Shown piece after piece: positions 19,364 through 27,546 of a stretch of DNA of 35,465 bases. The notes below the pieces were generated by a model. The model ran no database searches. It was given only the letters and a program-made list of their open reading frames with translations, and was not told the origin of the DNA. A program made the translations under genes and the position numbers. The DNA is from an uncultured bacterium (GTDB lineage: Bacteria; Bacteroidota; Bacteroidia; Bacteroidales; CAIXTV01), in assembly GCA_903922465.1 (NCBI GenBank), contig CAIXTV010000111.1, forward strand, positions 1-35,465, in the 5' to 3' direction. Positions within the stretch are counted from its first letter, which is position 1. Each line of letters begins with the position of its first letter.

Positions 19364-20371
19364 ATGAATCTAATTCTTCAAAAACATGCAAAAGCAATGG
19401 AATATATTGAATAAATCATTTCAATTCTATAACCCCCAAAGTCTATTGCTAAACAAATTATAATTCCTCATGAGCTACTAACACCCATTATGAAGCAAAT
19501 CACTTCAACACTAAAGCTACTAATGACTAGTAGCAAACAAATTACTTCAACATAGGAGCTAATAATCCAACCTGCCAAGCTAATTATTCAAACTTAGGAA
19601 TTAATTATTTAAGATGAGGAATAAATCATCCCACCTTACGAACAAATCATTCAACCTTAGTAGCTTATTATTCAACCTTAGGAATTAATTATTTAAGATG
19701 AAGAACAAATCATCCCACTTTACGAACAAATCATTCAACCTTAGTAGCTAATTATTCAAACTTAGGAATTAATTATTTAAGATGAAGAACAAATCATACC
19801 CCCTTACGAACAAATCATTCAACCTTAGTAGCTAATTATTCAACCTTAGGAATTAATTATTTAAGATGAGGAACAAATCATACCACCTTACGAACAAATC
19901 ATTCAACCTTAGTAGCTAATTATTCAACCTTAGGAATTAATTATTTAAGATGAGGAACAAATCATACCCCCTTACGAACAAATTATACCACCTTAGTAGC
20001 TAATTATTCAAACTTAGGAATTAATTATTTAAGATGAAGAACAAATCATACCACCTTACGAACAAATTATACCACCTTAGTAGCTAATTATTCAAACTTA
20101 GGAATTAATTATTTAAGATGAGGAACAAATCATCCCACCTTACGAACAAATTATACCACCTTAGTAGCTAATTATTCAACCTTACGAACTAATTATTTAA
20201 GATGAGGAATAAATCATACCCCCTTACGAACAAATCATTCAACCTTAGTAGCTAATTATTCAACCTTACGAACTAATTATTTAAGATGAAGAATAAATCA
20301 TACCCCCTTACGAACAAATTATACCACCTTAGTAGCTAATTATTCAACCTTACGAACTAATTATTCAACCT
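19364..20371. repeat. 21-bp satellite with 84-bp higher-order repeat
   Basis: A strictly 21-bp monomer, core AATTATTCAACCT preceded by TA-G-A(A/G)C. From 19595 to 20350 four distinguishable monomer types follow in fixed order and repeat nine times as an 84-bp block (starts 19595, 19679, 19763, 19847, 19931, 20015, 20099, 20183, 20267): type 2 AATTATTTAAGAT, type 3 AATCATACCCCCT or AATCATCCCACCT, type 4 AATCATTCAACCT or AATTATACCACCT, and type 1 GTAGCTAATTATTCAA. A final monomer (20351-20371) closes the array. About eleven decayed monomers in the same 21-bp register run leftward to about 19364. Stops occur in every frame I read, and there are no unique spacers, so it is neither coding nor CRISPR. 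Confidence 0.95.
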
Positions 20372-20393
20372 CTGGCTCTACCCATAAACACAA

Positions 20394-20434
20394 GGTTAGA
20401 ATTGACAACTTTTTTCAAGTTGTCAATTCTAACC
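20394..20434. repeat. Perfect 18-bp inverted repeat at the satellite boundary
   Basis: GGTTAGAATTGACAACTT (20394-20411) and its exact complement AAGTTGTCAATTCTAACC (20417-20434) are separated by the 5-nt loop TTTTC. It sits 22 bp after the last satellite monomer and 49 bp beyond the cysH stop. On the minus strand only a weak T-rich tail (TTGTGTTTA) follows, so termination of cysH is possible but not certain. Confidence 0.8.
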
Positions 20435-20483
20435 CTCCCCCCATTGAAATTAAAAATGAAAATTTTAGCCTTAAGTCTGCAAC

Positions 20484-21179
20484 CTATTTCCCGTGCAATC
20501 CACATTCTTTTTTACCCTGCTCCCACCACCATCTGCCCGAGCGAATATCTTCTCCCTCCTTCACCGCTATCGTACAAGGCTCGCAGCCTATGCTCGGAAA
20601 CAATTTATCATGCAACGCATTATATGGAATATGATGTAGCTTGATGAAATCCCAAACTTCTTGCAATGTCCAATACAATAAAGGGTTTACTTTAATAACC
20701 TGATACACTTCATCCCACTCAAAAAGCTCCATTGCTGCGCGATTAACCGATTGCTCTGCCCTAAGGCCCGTTATCCAGATGGATGTATGCTGTAAGGCTC
20801 TCTGTAAAGGCTCTATCTTACGGTTAAAACAGCATAGCTTACGGTTTTCTATATTTTGATAAAACAGATTAACCCCTCTCTCTTTTATCATAGGCTCTAC
20901 CCTACGATAATCAGGGAAGTAAATTTCCATCGGAACCTTATAACGCAAGCGTGTCTTTTCGATAACCTCATACGTCTCCTCAAACATCCGTCCCGTGTCA
21001 ATTGTAAATAACCTAACGGAAATAGCACCTTCAGCAATCAAATGTGTTATCACCTGATCCTCGGCACCCATGCTCGACGAAAAGGCGACTCTGCCTTCAA
21101 AATCATTTGAAAGCGCCGCAAGCAAGTCTTTAATACTATATGTCGTATATTTTTCTTTTAGTTCAGCTATTGTTTTCAT
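20484..21179 (-). CDS. cysH: Adenylyl-sulfate (APS) reductase, assimilatory
   Basis: 231 residues. It reduces activated sulfate to sulfite with thioredoxin. The PP-loop type N-terminal region has AFSSSMGAEDQVI and FTIDTGRMFEETY. The cysteine pairs Cys116-Cys117 (KLCCFNRK) and Cys199/Cys202 (CEPC) are those that hold the [4Fe-4S] cluster of APS-type reductases, and Cys226 in KKECGLH is the catalytic residue. The cluster cysteines favour APS over PAPS as substrate (inference). Its start ATG overlaps the stop of the upstream metallo-hydrolase gene by 4 bp, so translation is probably coupled. No other sulfate-assimilation gene is in the window. Confidence 0.92.
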   Translation of the reverse strand: MKTIAELKEKYTTYSIKDLLAALSNDFEGRVAFSSSMGAEDQVITHLIAEGAISVRLFTIDTGRMFEETYEVIEKTRLRYKVPMEIYFPDYRRVEPMIKERGVNLFYQNIENRKLCCFNRKIEPLQRALQHTSIWITGLRAEQSVNRAAMELFEWDEVYQVIKVNPLLYWTLQEVWDFIKLHHIPYNALHDKLFPSIGCEPCTIAVKEGEDIRSGRWWWEQGKKECGLHGK

Positions 21180-22021
21180 TGGGCGAAAGTTTGTAAAGTA
21201 AAAGTATTATTTAGACGAACTCCGCGCTCTGTAGCCTGCAAATCGCAGCATTCGTGTTCTATATCATGTTCAAACATCAGTGTATAATTCCCTTTTGCGG
21301 CTTCTTCCAAAAACCTCTCCTTCTCCTTCATCGCCACAAGCGGCTGAACATCAAAACTAGCAATATACCCCACCGGAATTTGAAATGCCGAAGGAATAAA
21401 ATCGGCAGTAAATACCAGTGTTTTATCCTTATACTTAACAAAAGGAATCAATTGCCCAAGAGTATGACCATTAAACATCCTCAATTCGATATTTTCAGTA
21501 ATAAAAGTATTTCCAGTAACCAAATTCAGCTTATTACTCTGCTGAATTGGCAATACATTTTCCTTGAAGTAGGCTGCCTTTTCGCGGGCATTTGGATATA
21601 AAGCGCAATCTAGTTGCTGCTGCGAACACCAATACTGTGCATTCTCAAACAAAGGAACAATCTCAGTACGATCGGCATTATACTTGAATGCCCCTCCACA
21701 ATGATCAAAATGCAAATGGGTGAAAACCACATCAGTTATATCGTTTAAACTAAACCCCAACTCCTTAATACTACTATTAAGCGAATAATTTCCAAACAAA
21801 TGGAAATAACTGAAATACTTATCATCCTGCTTATCCCCCATACCCGCATCAAAAAGTATCAATCTGTTTCCATCTTCAACTAATAAGCAACGAGATAAGA
21901 CTCCTACCATATTATTCTCATCAACTGTGACTTGCTTTTGCCAAATTGTCTTAGGTACAGTTCCAAAACATGCACCACCATCCAACTTAAATTTCTCTGC
22001 TATTATAGAATATAGTTTCAT
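21176..22021 (-). CDS. Metallo-beta-lactamase-fold hydrolase
   Basis: 281 residues, cytoplasmic (no signal peptide). Zinc-site motifs are visible: THLHFDH (His102, His104, Asp106, His107), GHTLGQ and TADFIPS, and FEHD near the C-terminus. It resembles the group that includes N-acyl homoserine lactonase-like and other single-domain hydrolases, but the substrate cannot be read. It is the first gene of a two-gene unit with cysH (overlap ATGA), which suggests a link to sulfur metabolism, though such a link is only inferred. Confidence 0.85.
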   Translation of the reverse strand: MKLYSIIAEKFKLDGGACFGTVPKTIWQKQVTVDENNMVGVLSRCLLVEDGNRLILFDAGMGDKQDDKYFSYFHLFGNYSLNSSIKELGFSLNDITDVVFTHLHFDHCGGAFKYNADRTEIVPLFENAQYWCSQQQLDCALYPNAREKAAYFKENVLPIQQSNKLNLVTGNTFITENIELRMFNGHTLGQLIPFVKYKDKTLVFTADFIPSAFQIPVGYIASFDVQPLVAMKEKERFLEEAAKGNYTLMFEHDIEHECCDLQATERGVRLNNTFTLQTFAQ

Positions 22022-22049
22022 TGTCTTTTATATGATTAAATATTTTCGG

Positions 22050-22057
22050 CAAAATTA
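22050..22057 (-). promoter_or_regulatory. -7 box for the metallo-hydrolase-cysH unit
   Basis: On the minus strand TAATTTTG matches TAnnTTTG, 28 bp before the start codon. A TTCG 21 bp further upstream could be a poor -33 box. Confidence 0.5.
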
Positions 22058-22089
22058 CGAAACCTTATGTATTGTTTACGAATTATCTC

Positions 22090-22097
22090 TACTTTTG
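22090..22097 (+). promoter_or_regulatory. -7 box for mpl
   Basis: TACTTTTG matches TAnnTTTG and ends 18 bp before ATG 22116. A transcript from here could not include the upstream in-frame ATG at 21927, which supports the shorter start. It is divergent from the metallo-hydrolase promoter. Confidence 0.55.
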
Positions 22098-22115
22098 CAA
22101 CATATCAGTCAATTG

Positions 22116-23492
22116 ATGAAAGTACATTTTATAGCCATAGGAGGCAGCGCCATGCATAACCTTGCCATAGCCCTGCACAATAAAGGATACATTGTTAGTG
22201 GGTCTGACGATGAAATCTTTGAACCATCACGCACCCGTCTTGATAAGCTCGGCTTGCTCCCACCCCAACTGGGTTGGTTCCCCAATAAAATTGATTCCAA
22301 TATCGACGCTGTCATTCTTGGAATGCATGCTCACGCCGACAACCCTGAGCTCCAAAAAGCCATCTCTTCAGGCATCAAAGTGTTCTCTTATCCCGAATTT
22401 CTTTACGAACAGTCCTTACATAAAAAGAGAATAGTGATAGGAGGCAGTCATGGTAAGACAAGTATTACCTCAATGATATTGCATGTGCTTGCCCATTATA
22501 ACATTGCTTGCGATTATATGGTGGGTGCTCAGCTTGAGGGTTTCGATGTGATGGTTAAGCTTACAGAGGATGCCCCTTACATTGTTTTAGAAGGCGATGA
22601 ATACCTCACCTCTCCCATAGACCGTCGTCCTAAATTTCATTTGTATAAACCTGATGTAGCCCTCATTAGTGGCATTGCGTGGGACCACATCAATGTTTTC
22701 CCAACCTTTGAAAATTACAAAGAACAGTTTCAGATTTTCGCTGAACTGCTTCCAGAAGATGGCTGTCTGATTTATAATAACACTGATGTAAATGTCGTAG
22801 AGATTGCAAGTCAGGCAAAAGGGGAATTTAATAAGATCCCTTACTCACTTCCCGAATACATTGTAGAAGATGGTATCACTAATATTAAATATCAAAACCA
22901 CGAATACAATATTAAGGTCTTCGGGCAACATAACCTTCTTAATATAAATGGGGCTGCTTTGGTATGCGAAGAAATGGGCATAACAAAGCCTCAGTTTTAT
23001 GAAGCATTACAAAGCTTTAAAGGTGCATCCAAGCGACTTGAAAGAATATTTGACGTGAGTGATGTTTCCATTTTCAGAGATTTCGCCCATGCTCCATCAA
23101 AACTACAGGCATCAATTCAGGCAGTTAAAGAACAATATCCAAATCGTAAACTAATTGCTTGCTTTGAACTCCATACATATAGCAGTTTAAACACAGCGTT
23201 TTTAAATGAATATAAATCTTGCATGAATCAGGCTGACGTTGCCATTGTTTATTTCAACCCTCATACACTTGCCTTAAAACGCCTTCCTATGTTGGAGAAA
23301 TCAACAATAGCAAATGCTTTTGACATTTTGAATCTCAAAACATTTGACAATAAAGATGATATGCTTAAATTTCTTGTGTCATTTGTTGGCAATCAACAGA
23401 ATTTATTATTAATGAGTTCTGGCGATTTTGACGGAATGAGCATCGAAACCATTAAAAACGCCTATTTACTGTTAAATAATGTTAAGGAGTAG
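22116..23492 (+). CDS. mpl: UDP-N-acetylmuramate:tripeptide ligase (peptidoglycan recycling)
   Basis: 458 residues from ATG 22116. It belongs to the Mur ligase family: Mpl reattaches recycled L-Ala-gamma-D-Glu-meso-DAP to UDP-MurNAc with ATP, in the cytoplasm. Visible are the N-terminal nucleotide fold MKVHFIAIGGSAMHNLA, the ATP loop GSHGKTSITSM (about residue 108), the EGDEYLTSPID motif (acidic metal-site region), HINVFPTFENYKEQF and DFAHAPSK in the C-terminal domain. An in-frame ATG at 21927 would add 63 residues but would overlap the divergent metallo-hydrolase gene; family alignment begins at MKVHFIAIGG, so 22116 is chosen. It is separated by 65 bp from the next gene. Confidence 0.93.
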   Translation: MKVHFIAIGGSAMHNLAIALHNKGYIVSGSDDEIFEPSRTRLDKLGLLPPQLGWFPNKIDSNIDAVILGMHAHADNPELQKAISSGIKVFSYPEFLYEQSLHKKRIVIGGSHGKTSITSMILHVLAHYNIACDYMVGAQLEGFDVMVKLTEDAPYIVLEGDEYLTSPIDRRPKFHLYKPDVALISGIAWDHINVFPTFENYKEQFQIFAELLPEDGCLIYNNTDVNVVEIASQAKGEFNKIPYSLPEYIVEDGITNIKYQNHEYNIKVFGQHNLLNINGAALVCEEMGITKPQFYEALQSFKGASKRLERIFDVSDVSIFRDFAHAPSKLQASIQAVKEQYPNRKLIACFELHTYSSLNTAFLNEYKSCMNQADVAIVYFNPHTLALKRLPMLEKSTIANAFDILNLKTFDNKDDMLKFLVSFVGNQQNLLLMSSGDFDGMSIETIKNAYLLLNNVKE

Positions 23493-23557
23493 CATTGCGA
23501 ACCAACCTTTTTATGAAATTTGCATCTTGAAATATTATTAATATTAAAACCAAAACT

Positions 23558-24679
23558 ATGAAAAAAACATTGCTTATTTTAACCGCCTTTGTATTATTTA
23601 TTTCTTTTGCAAAGGCACAAAAGAAACCTTCGATTGAATTTGACAAGAAAATTCATGATTATGGTGTTATTAAAGAAGAAAATGGTAAGGCTACCTGCAA
23701 GTACATTTTTAAGAATAAAGGTAATGATACTTTATTATTAAAATCGGTTCAACCAGGTTGTGGTTGCACTACTTCTGATTGGACAAAAGGTCCTGTTCTC
23801 CCAGGTAAATCTGGTTTTATATCAGCTACGTATGATCCTACTGCTCGTCCAGGTGTATTTAACAAATCAATTAACGTAACTACAAACGATCCTGACAATG
23901 CTGTTGTTGTTTTGATTATTAAAGGTGATGTTACACCTAAACCTAAATCGGCAGCCGATTTATATCAACAAAAATCTGGTAATATTGGTTTCATCAACTC
24001 TCATCTCACTTTTGGTAAGATGACACCAACTCAAACCAAAACTGATACTATTAAGATTTATAATTACGCTAAACAAGCTTTAACATTAACAATTAAAAAT
24101 CTTCCTGCTCATCTTACTGCAAAAGTTATTCCTGAGCTATTGAAACCTGAAAAAGAAGGTATTCTTCTGATAACTTATAATGCCGAAATAAAAAAAGATT
24201 TTGGATTTATTTATGATACTTTTATCTTATCGACAAATGATTCAGTTGAACCCGAAAAAAGAATTAATGTAAGTGCAGAAATTTATGATGATTTCACTAC
24301 TATGACTCAAGAACAAAAAGATAAAGCTCCTAAAATTGAATTCAAAAATACGAATTATAATTTCGGAAAAGTAACTAATGGTGAATTAGTGAACTATAGT
24401 TTTGAGTTTACCAATACTGGAAAAAGTGATTTAATCATACGTAAAACCAAAGCAAGTTGTGGTTGCACTGCAAGTAATCCTGAAAAAACCTTACTTAAAC
24501 CAGGCGAAACAAGCAACATTAACATTTCTTTCAATTCAACAGGCCGTACAGGATCGCAACATAAAAACGTTACTGTTATTACAAACGACCCTGTAAATTT
24601 CAATACTGTTTTGAATATTGAAGGCGAAGTATTAGATAAAAAAGTTGAAGGCGAAGCAGCACCTGCCCCTAAAAAGTAA
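23558..24679 (+). CDS. Exported DUF1573 domain protein
   Basis: 373 residues with a signal peptide (MKKTLLILTAFVLFISFAKAQ). Two clear DUF1573 domains (about 25-125 and 255-362), each with the diagnostic CGCT motif (about residues 68 and 300) followed by P-G-(K/E)-(S/T), flank a related but degenerate middle domain (about 140-240) that lacks CGCT. These are immunoglobulin-like (ASPM/SPD-2/Hydin-type) domains common in secreted Bacteroidota proteins. The end is Ala/Pro/Lys rich (EAAPAPKK). Precise role unknown; probably periplasmic or surface-associated. Confidence 0.85.
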   Translation: MKKTLLILTAFVLFISFAKAQKKPSIEFDKKIHDYGVIKEENGKATCKYIFKNKGNDTLLLKSVQPGCGCTTSDWTKGPVLPGKSGFISATYDPTARPGVFNKSINVTTNDPDNAVVVLIIKGDVTPKPKSAADLYQQKSGNIGFINSHLTFGKMTPTQTKTDTIKIYNYAKQALTLTIKNLPAHLTAKVIPELLKPEKEGILLITYNAEIKKDFGFIYDTFILSTNDSVEPEKRINVSAEIYDDFTTMTQEQKDKAPKIEFKNTNYNFGKVTNGELVNYSFEFTNTGKSDLIIRKTKASCGCTASNPEKTLLKPGETSNINISFNSTGRTGSQHKNVTVITNDPVNFNTVLNIEGEVLDKKVEGEAAPAPKK

Positions 24680-24699
24680 TCTAATTCGAAGAATTTTTA

Positions 24700-24730
24700 A
24701 AAAACCATCCTTATCGGGATGGTTTTTTTA
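24700..24730 (+). terminator. Intrinsic terminator after the DUF1573 gene
   Basis: Stem AAAAACCATCC (24700-24710) with GGATGGTTTTT (24717-24727), loop TTATCG, and a T run. It lies 21 bp after the stop. Confidence 0.9.
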
Positions 24731-24839
24731 TTTCTTTTAATATCAGTTAATCAAAGCTCAAAGCATCGAATTCAACGCATCACTATTAATGGTTTTGAAA
24801 ATATTTCTTTGAATCGTTAGCGTTCATTAGCTTTTTTTT

Positions 24840-24847
24840 TAACTTTG
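24840..24847 (+). promoter_or_regulatory. Candidate -7 box for the DUF6580 gene
   Basis: TAACTTTG matches TAnnTTTG, 22 bp before the start codon. The -33 region is unclear. No riboswitch-like structure was recognised between the terminator and this box. Confidence 0.45.
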
Positions 24848-24869
24848 CAACCTAATTTAATTTTACTTT

Positions 24870-25391
24870 ATGAAAACAAAGCTTTTTAGCACACAATTTA
24901 TTTTCGTTGTTTCACTTATAATACTTGCAGTGGTTTCCCGATTGCTGCCTCATCTGCCCAATTTCACTCCCCTTGCTGCAATTGCATTGTTTGGAGGAGC
25001 ACTCATTCCACGTAAATCACTTGCTTATCTTGTTCCTCTTGTAGTATTGCTTATCAGTGATATTATCATCGGTCTTCATGTTACAATGATTGCTGTTTAT
25101 GCGTGCTTGATTTTTACTGTTGCTTTAGGAACATGGGTGCGTAAAAACATGAATACTGTGAATGTGATGGCTATGACGCTTGTCTCGTCAGTGGTATTTT
25201 ACCTAGTGACAAATTTTGCTGTTTGGATGACTGGAATGGTTGGATATCCAATGAACTTAGGTGGACTTGTTGATAGCTATATTGCTGCAATTCCTTTCTT
25301 CAGATGGGAATTACTTGGAAATCTTTTTTATGTGACTGTATTCTTTGGTTCGTATGCTTTAGTTAAAAGCCGCACCAAACTTTTCGCATAA
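24870..25391 (+). CDS. DUF6580-family integral membrane protein
   Basis: 173 residues with about five membrane helices (roughly 8-25, 34-50, 52-68, 75-92 and 102-122, with a further hydrophobic stretch near 150-165). The N-terminal LPHLPNFTPLAAIALFGGA is typical of DUF6580 proteins, a group annotated as putative transporters whose overall shape resembles substrate-binding subunits of vitamin ECF uptake systems. No ECF ATPase or T component is present here. Substrate unknown. It is transcribed alone, flanked by terminators. Confidence 0.75.
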   Translation: MKTKLFSTQFIFVVSLIILAVVSRLLPHLPNFTPLAAIALFGGALIPRKSLAYLVPLVVLLISDIIIGLHVTMIAVYACLIFTVALGTWVRKNMNTVNVMAMTLVSSVVFYLVTNFAVWMTGMVGYPMNLGGLVDSYIAAIPFFRWELLGNLFYVTVFFGSYALVKSRTKLFA

Positions 25392-25412
25392 CCTTACTTG
25401 TTTTAATATGTG

Positions 25413-25442
25413 AAAGCTATCTGTAATGGGTAGCTTTTTTTT
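25413..25442 (+). terminator. Intrinsic terminator after the DUF6580 gene
   Basis: Stem AAAGCTATC (25413-25421) with GGTAGCTTT (25429-25437), containing one T:G pair, followed by T8. The remaining 25443-25649 holds only AT-rich DNA. Confidence 0.8.
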
Positions 25443-25649
25443 ATTGACTTAAATAATGTTTATTGAATTTTTATATTTGATACAATGTGCGAATACTTCA
25501 ATCATATATAACTAAAAATCAAAGAAGAAAATCCAGCTAATGATTAATAATTGATACATAAATTGAATTATTAATGAGAAAGGTCAACTTAGTTTAATCA
25601 TCGACAATACCCTTAAACTCTAAAAATCACCTTTAAAATGTAATTTTCC

Positions 25650-25679
25650 TTGAACTTTCCAACAAATGCGGTAACTTTG
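25650..25679 (+). promoter_or_regulatory. Promoter of the mutL operon
   Basis: -33 box TTG (25650-25652), a 19-bp spacer and -7 box TAACTTTG (25672-25679) fit the Bacteroidota consensus. The leader is about 15-20 nt before ATG 25702. Confidence 0.7.
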
Positions 25680-25701
25680 TCCAAGAATTGCAAATACACC
25701 T

Positions 25702-27531
25702 ATGTCTGATATAATAAAATTACTCCCCGATTCGGTAGCCAACCAAATTGCAGCAGGTGAAGTCGTACAACGTCCGGCTTCAGCAGTTAAAGAATTGATG
25801 GAAAATGCTATTGATGCAGGAGCCGATGAAATAAAACTGATTATTAAAGATGCTGGACGAACCCTCATTCAGGTAATAGATAATGGTTGTGGAATGTCGG
25901 CCACCGATGCTCGTTTAAGCTTCGAACGTCATGCAACTTCCAAAATTAGTCAGGCATCTGATTTATTTGCCATTCGAACAATGGGCTTTAGGGGCGAAGC
26001 TTTAGCATCTATTGCCGCTATTGCACACGTTGAACTAAAAACCAAACTCCATAATGAAGAATTGGGAACCCAAATTATTATAGAAGGCTCAGAAGTAAAA
26101 AAACAAGAGCCTTGTACCTGTTCTAATGGGAGTTCAATTTCAATAAAAAATCTTTTCTTTAATGTACCTGCAAGAAGGAATTTCCTCAAATCAGAGTCCA
26201 CAGAAAGCTTTCATATTATAGAAGAGTTTCAACGCATTGCTCTGGCGCATGCTGACAAACAATTTGTGATGCATCAAAACGACCGATTGGTTTTTAAACT
26301 AGAGAAAGGCAATCTAAAACAACGAATAGTAGCCATTTTTGGCTCAGCTTTCAACGAACGCATAATTCCAGTTGAACAAGATACACAAATCATAAACATA
26401 CGAGGATTTGTTGGGAAACCTGAGTTTGTAAAAAAAGGAAAATGCGAAAACTATTTCTTTGTAAATAACCGTTTCATTCGACATCCCTATTTAAATCATG
26501 CCTTAAATGCAGCTTATGTCGACTTTATTCCTGCCGGCACTAACCCCATTTACTTTGTATTCTTTCAAATAGATCCTAAACTGATCGACATCAACATACA
26601 TCCTACAAAGACCGAAATAAAGTTTCAGGATGAAAAAACTATATATGCAATATTGCGTTCGACTGTAAAGCAATCTCTTGGGAAACATCTATTAATTCCC
26701 ACTATTGACTTTGAAACCGAAGCTTCCATTCAATTCGATTTGCATCCTGAAAATCGTCCTATGATTCAACCTGTCATAAAGGTAAATCATGATTACAATC
26801 CGTTTGAGACTACGACTAAAAGATACCCATCTTACGAAAAGAATCAACAAACCCAAACGCAATATTGGGAAAAGTTATATGCTGATGAAAAGCGACAGAA
26901 AGCCCCTGAATTAGATTTGCAAACTCCTACTCAAACAATCAAAAATTCTTTAGAGGTTGAAGAGGCAAAACAACAAAACATTTTGTTGATTCAACAAAAA
27001 TATATTATCACATCGGTGCAATCAGGGATGCTTCTTATCGATTTCGAAAGGGCATTGGAACGAATTTATTTCGAAGAGTTTTCACAGCAACGTTCTGAAA
27101 CACCAAAGTCGAGTCAACAGTTGTTATTTCCACAAACTTATAGCTGTTCTACCGCCGAATCAGAACTCATGAATGACATTCTGCCAGAGTTAATTAAATT
27201 GGGTTTCGAAATAAACAGTTTAGGCAATAATACTTATGTAGTCAACGCAACTCCTCCTGAAGTAATTAATTCTGATATCACGGATCTGCTTTCTGGAGTT
27301 CTATCAAAATACAAATCAAACATGATGGATGTTAGTATTGACAAGACAAAGAATATTGCTTTGTCTTTTTCAAAGAAGATGTCGCAGCAAATCAAAATAA
27401 ATTATACTCAGGATGAACTAATTTACATTATCGACCGTTTATTTGCTTGTGGCGTTCCTCATCATACACCTTTAGGGAAAAAAGTATTCTCAATTTTCCA
27501 GACGCAGGATATCGAGAACATATTAAAATAG
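25702..27531 (+). CDS. mutL: DNA mismatch repair protein MutL
   Basis: 609 residues. MutL couples mismatch recognition by MutS to downstream repair. The GHKL ATPase N-terminus is complete: ELMENAIDAGAD with Glu31 and Asn35, DNGCGM, and MGFRGEAL. The transducer region (about 200-330) has FFVNNRFIRHPYL and INIHPTKTEIKF. After a variable linker the C-terminal dimerisation domain follows. At the site where nicking-endonuclease MutLs have DQHA..E....E, this protein has DFERALERIYFEEF (from Asp447), so Gln, His and Ala are missing although the two Glu positions are kept. The end has CGVPHHTPLGKK, where CPHGRP would sit in other MutLs. It is the first gene of an operon with two rhomboid genes (15-bp gap) and an EEP-family gene. 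Confidence 0.95.
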   Translation: MSDIIKLLPDSVANQIAAGEVVQRPASAVKELMENAIDAGADEIKLIIKDAGRTLIQVIDNGCGMSATDARLSFERHATSKISQASDLFAIRTMGFRGEALASIAAIAHVELKTKLHNEELGTQIIIEGSEVKKQEPCTCSNGSSISIKNLFFNVPARRNFLKSESTESFHIIEEFQRIALAHADKQFVMHQNDRLVFKLEKGNLKQRIVAIFGSAFNERIIPVEQDTQIINIRGFVGKPEFVKKGKCENYFFVNNRFIRHPYLNHALNAAYVDFIPAGTNPIYFVFFQIDPKLIDINIHPTKTEIKFQDEKTIYAILRSTVKQSLGKHLLIPTIDFETEASIQFDLHPENRPMIQPVIKVNHDYNPFETTTKRYPSYEKNQQTQTQYWEKLYADEKRQKAPELDLQTPTQTIKNSLEVEEAKQQNILLIQQKYIITSVQSGMLLIDFERALERIYFEEFSQQRSETPKSSQQLLFPQTYSCSTAESELMNDILPELIKLGFEINSLGNNTYVVNATPPEVINSDITDLLSGVLSKYKSNMMDVSIDKTKNIALSFSKKMSQQIKINYTQDELIYIIDRLFACGVPHHTPLGKKVFSIFQTQDIENILK

Positions 27532-27546
27532 ACATTATATACTATT

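Noticed and set aside
19595-20371. CRISPR array
   Set aside because: Units are contiguous 21-bp repeats with no unique spacers and no cas genes nearby.
21927-22115. N-terminal extension of mpl from ATG 21927
   Set aside because: It would overlap the divergent metallo-hydrolase gene, and the Mur ligase fold begins at 22116, just after a -7 box.
24731-24869. Riboswitch upstream of the DUF6580 gene
   Set aside because: Only about 140 bp between terminator and start, with no recognisable conserved structure; the -7 box sits 22 bp before the start.
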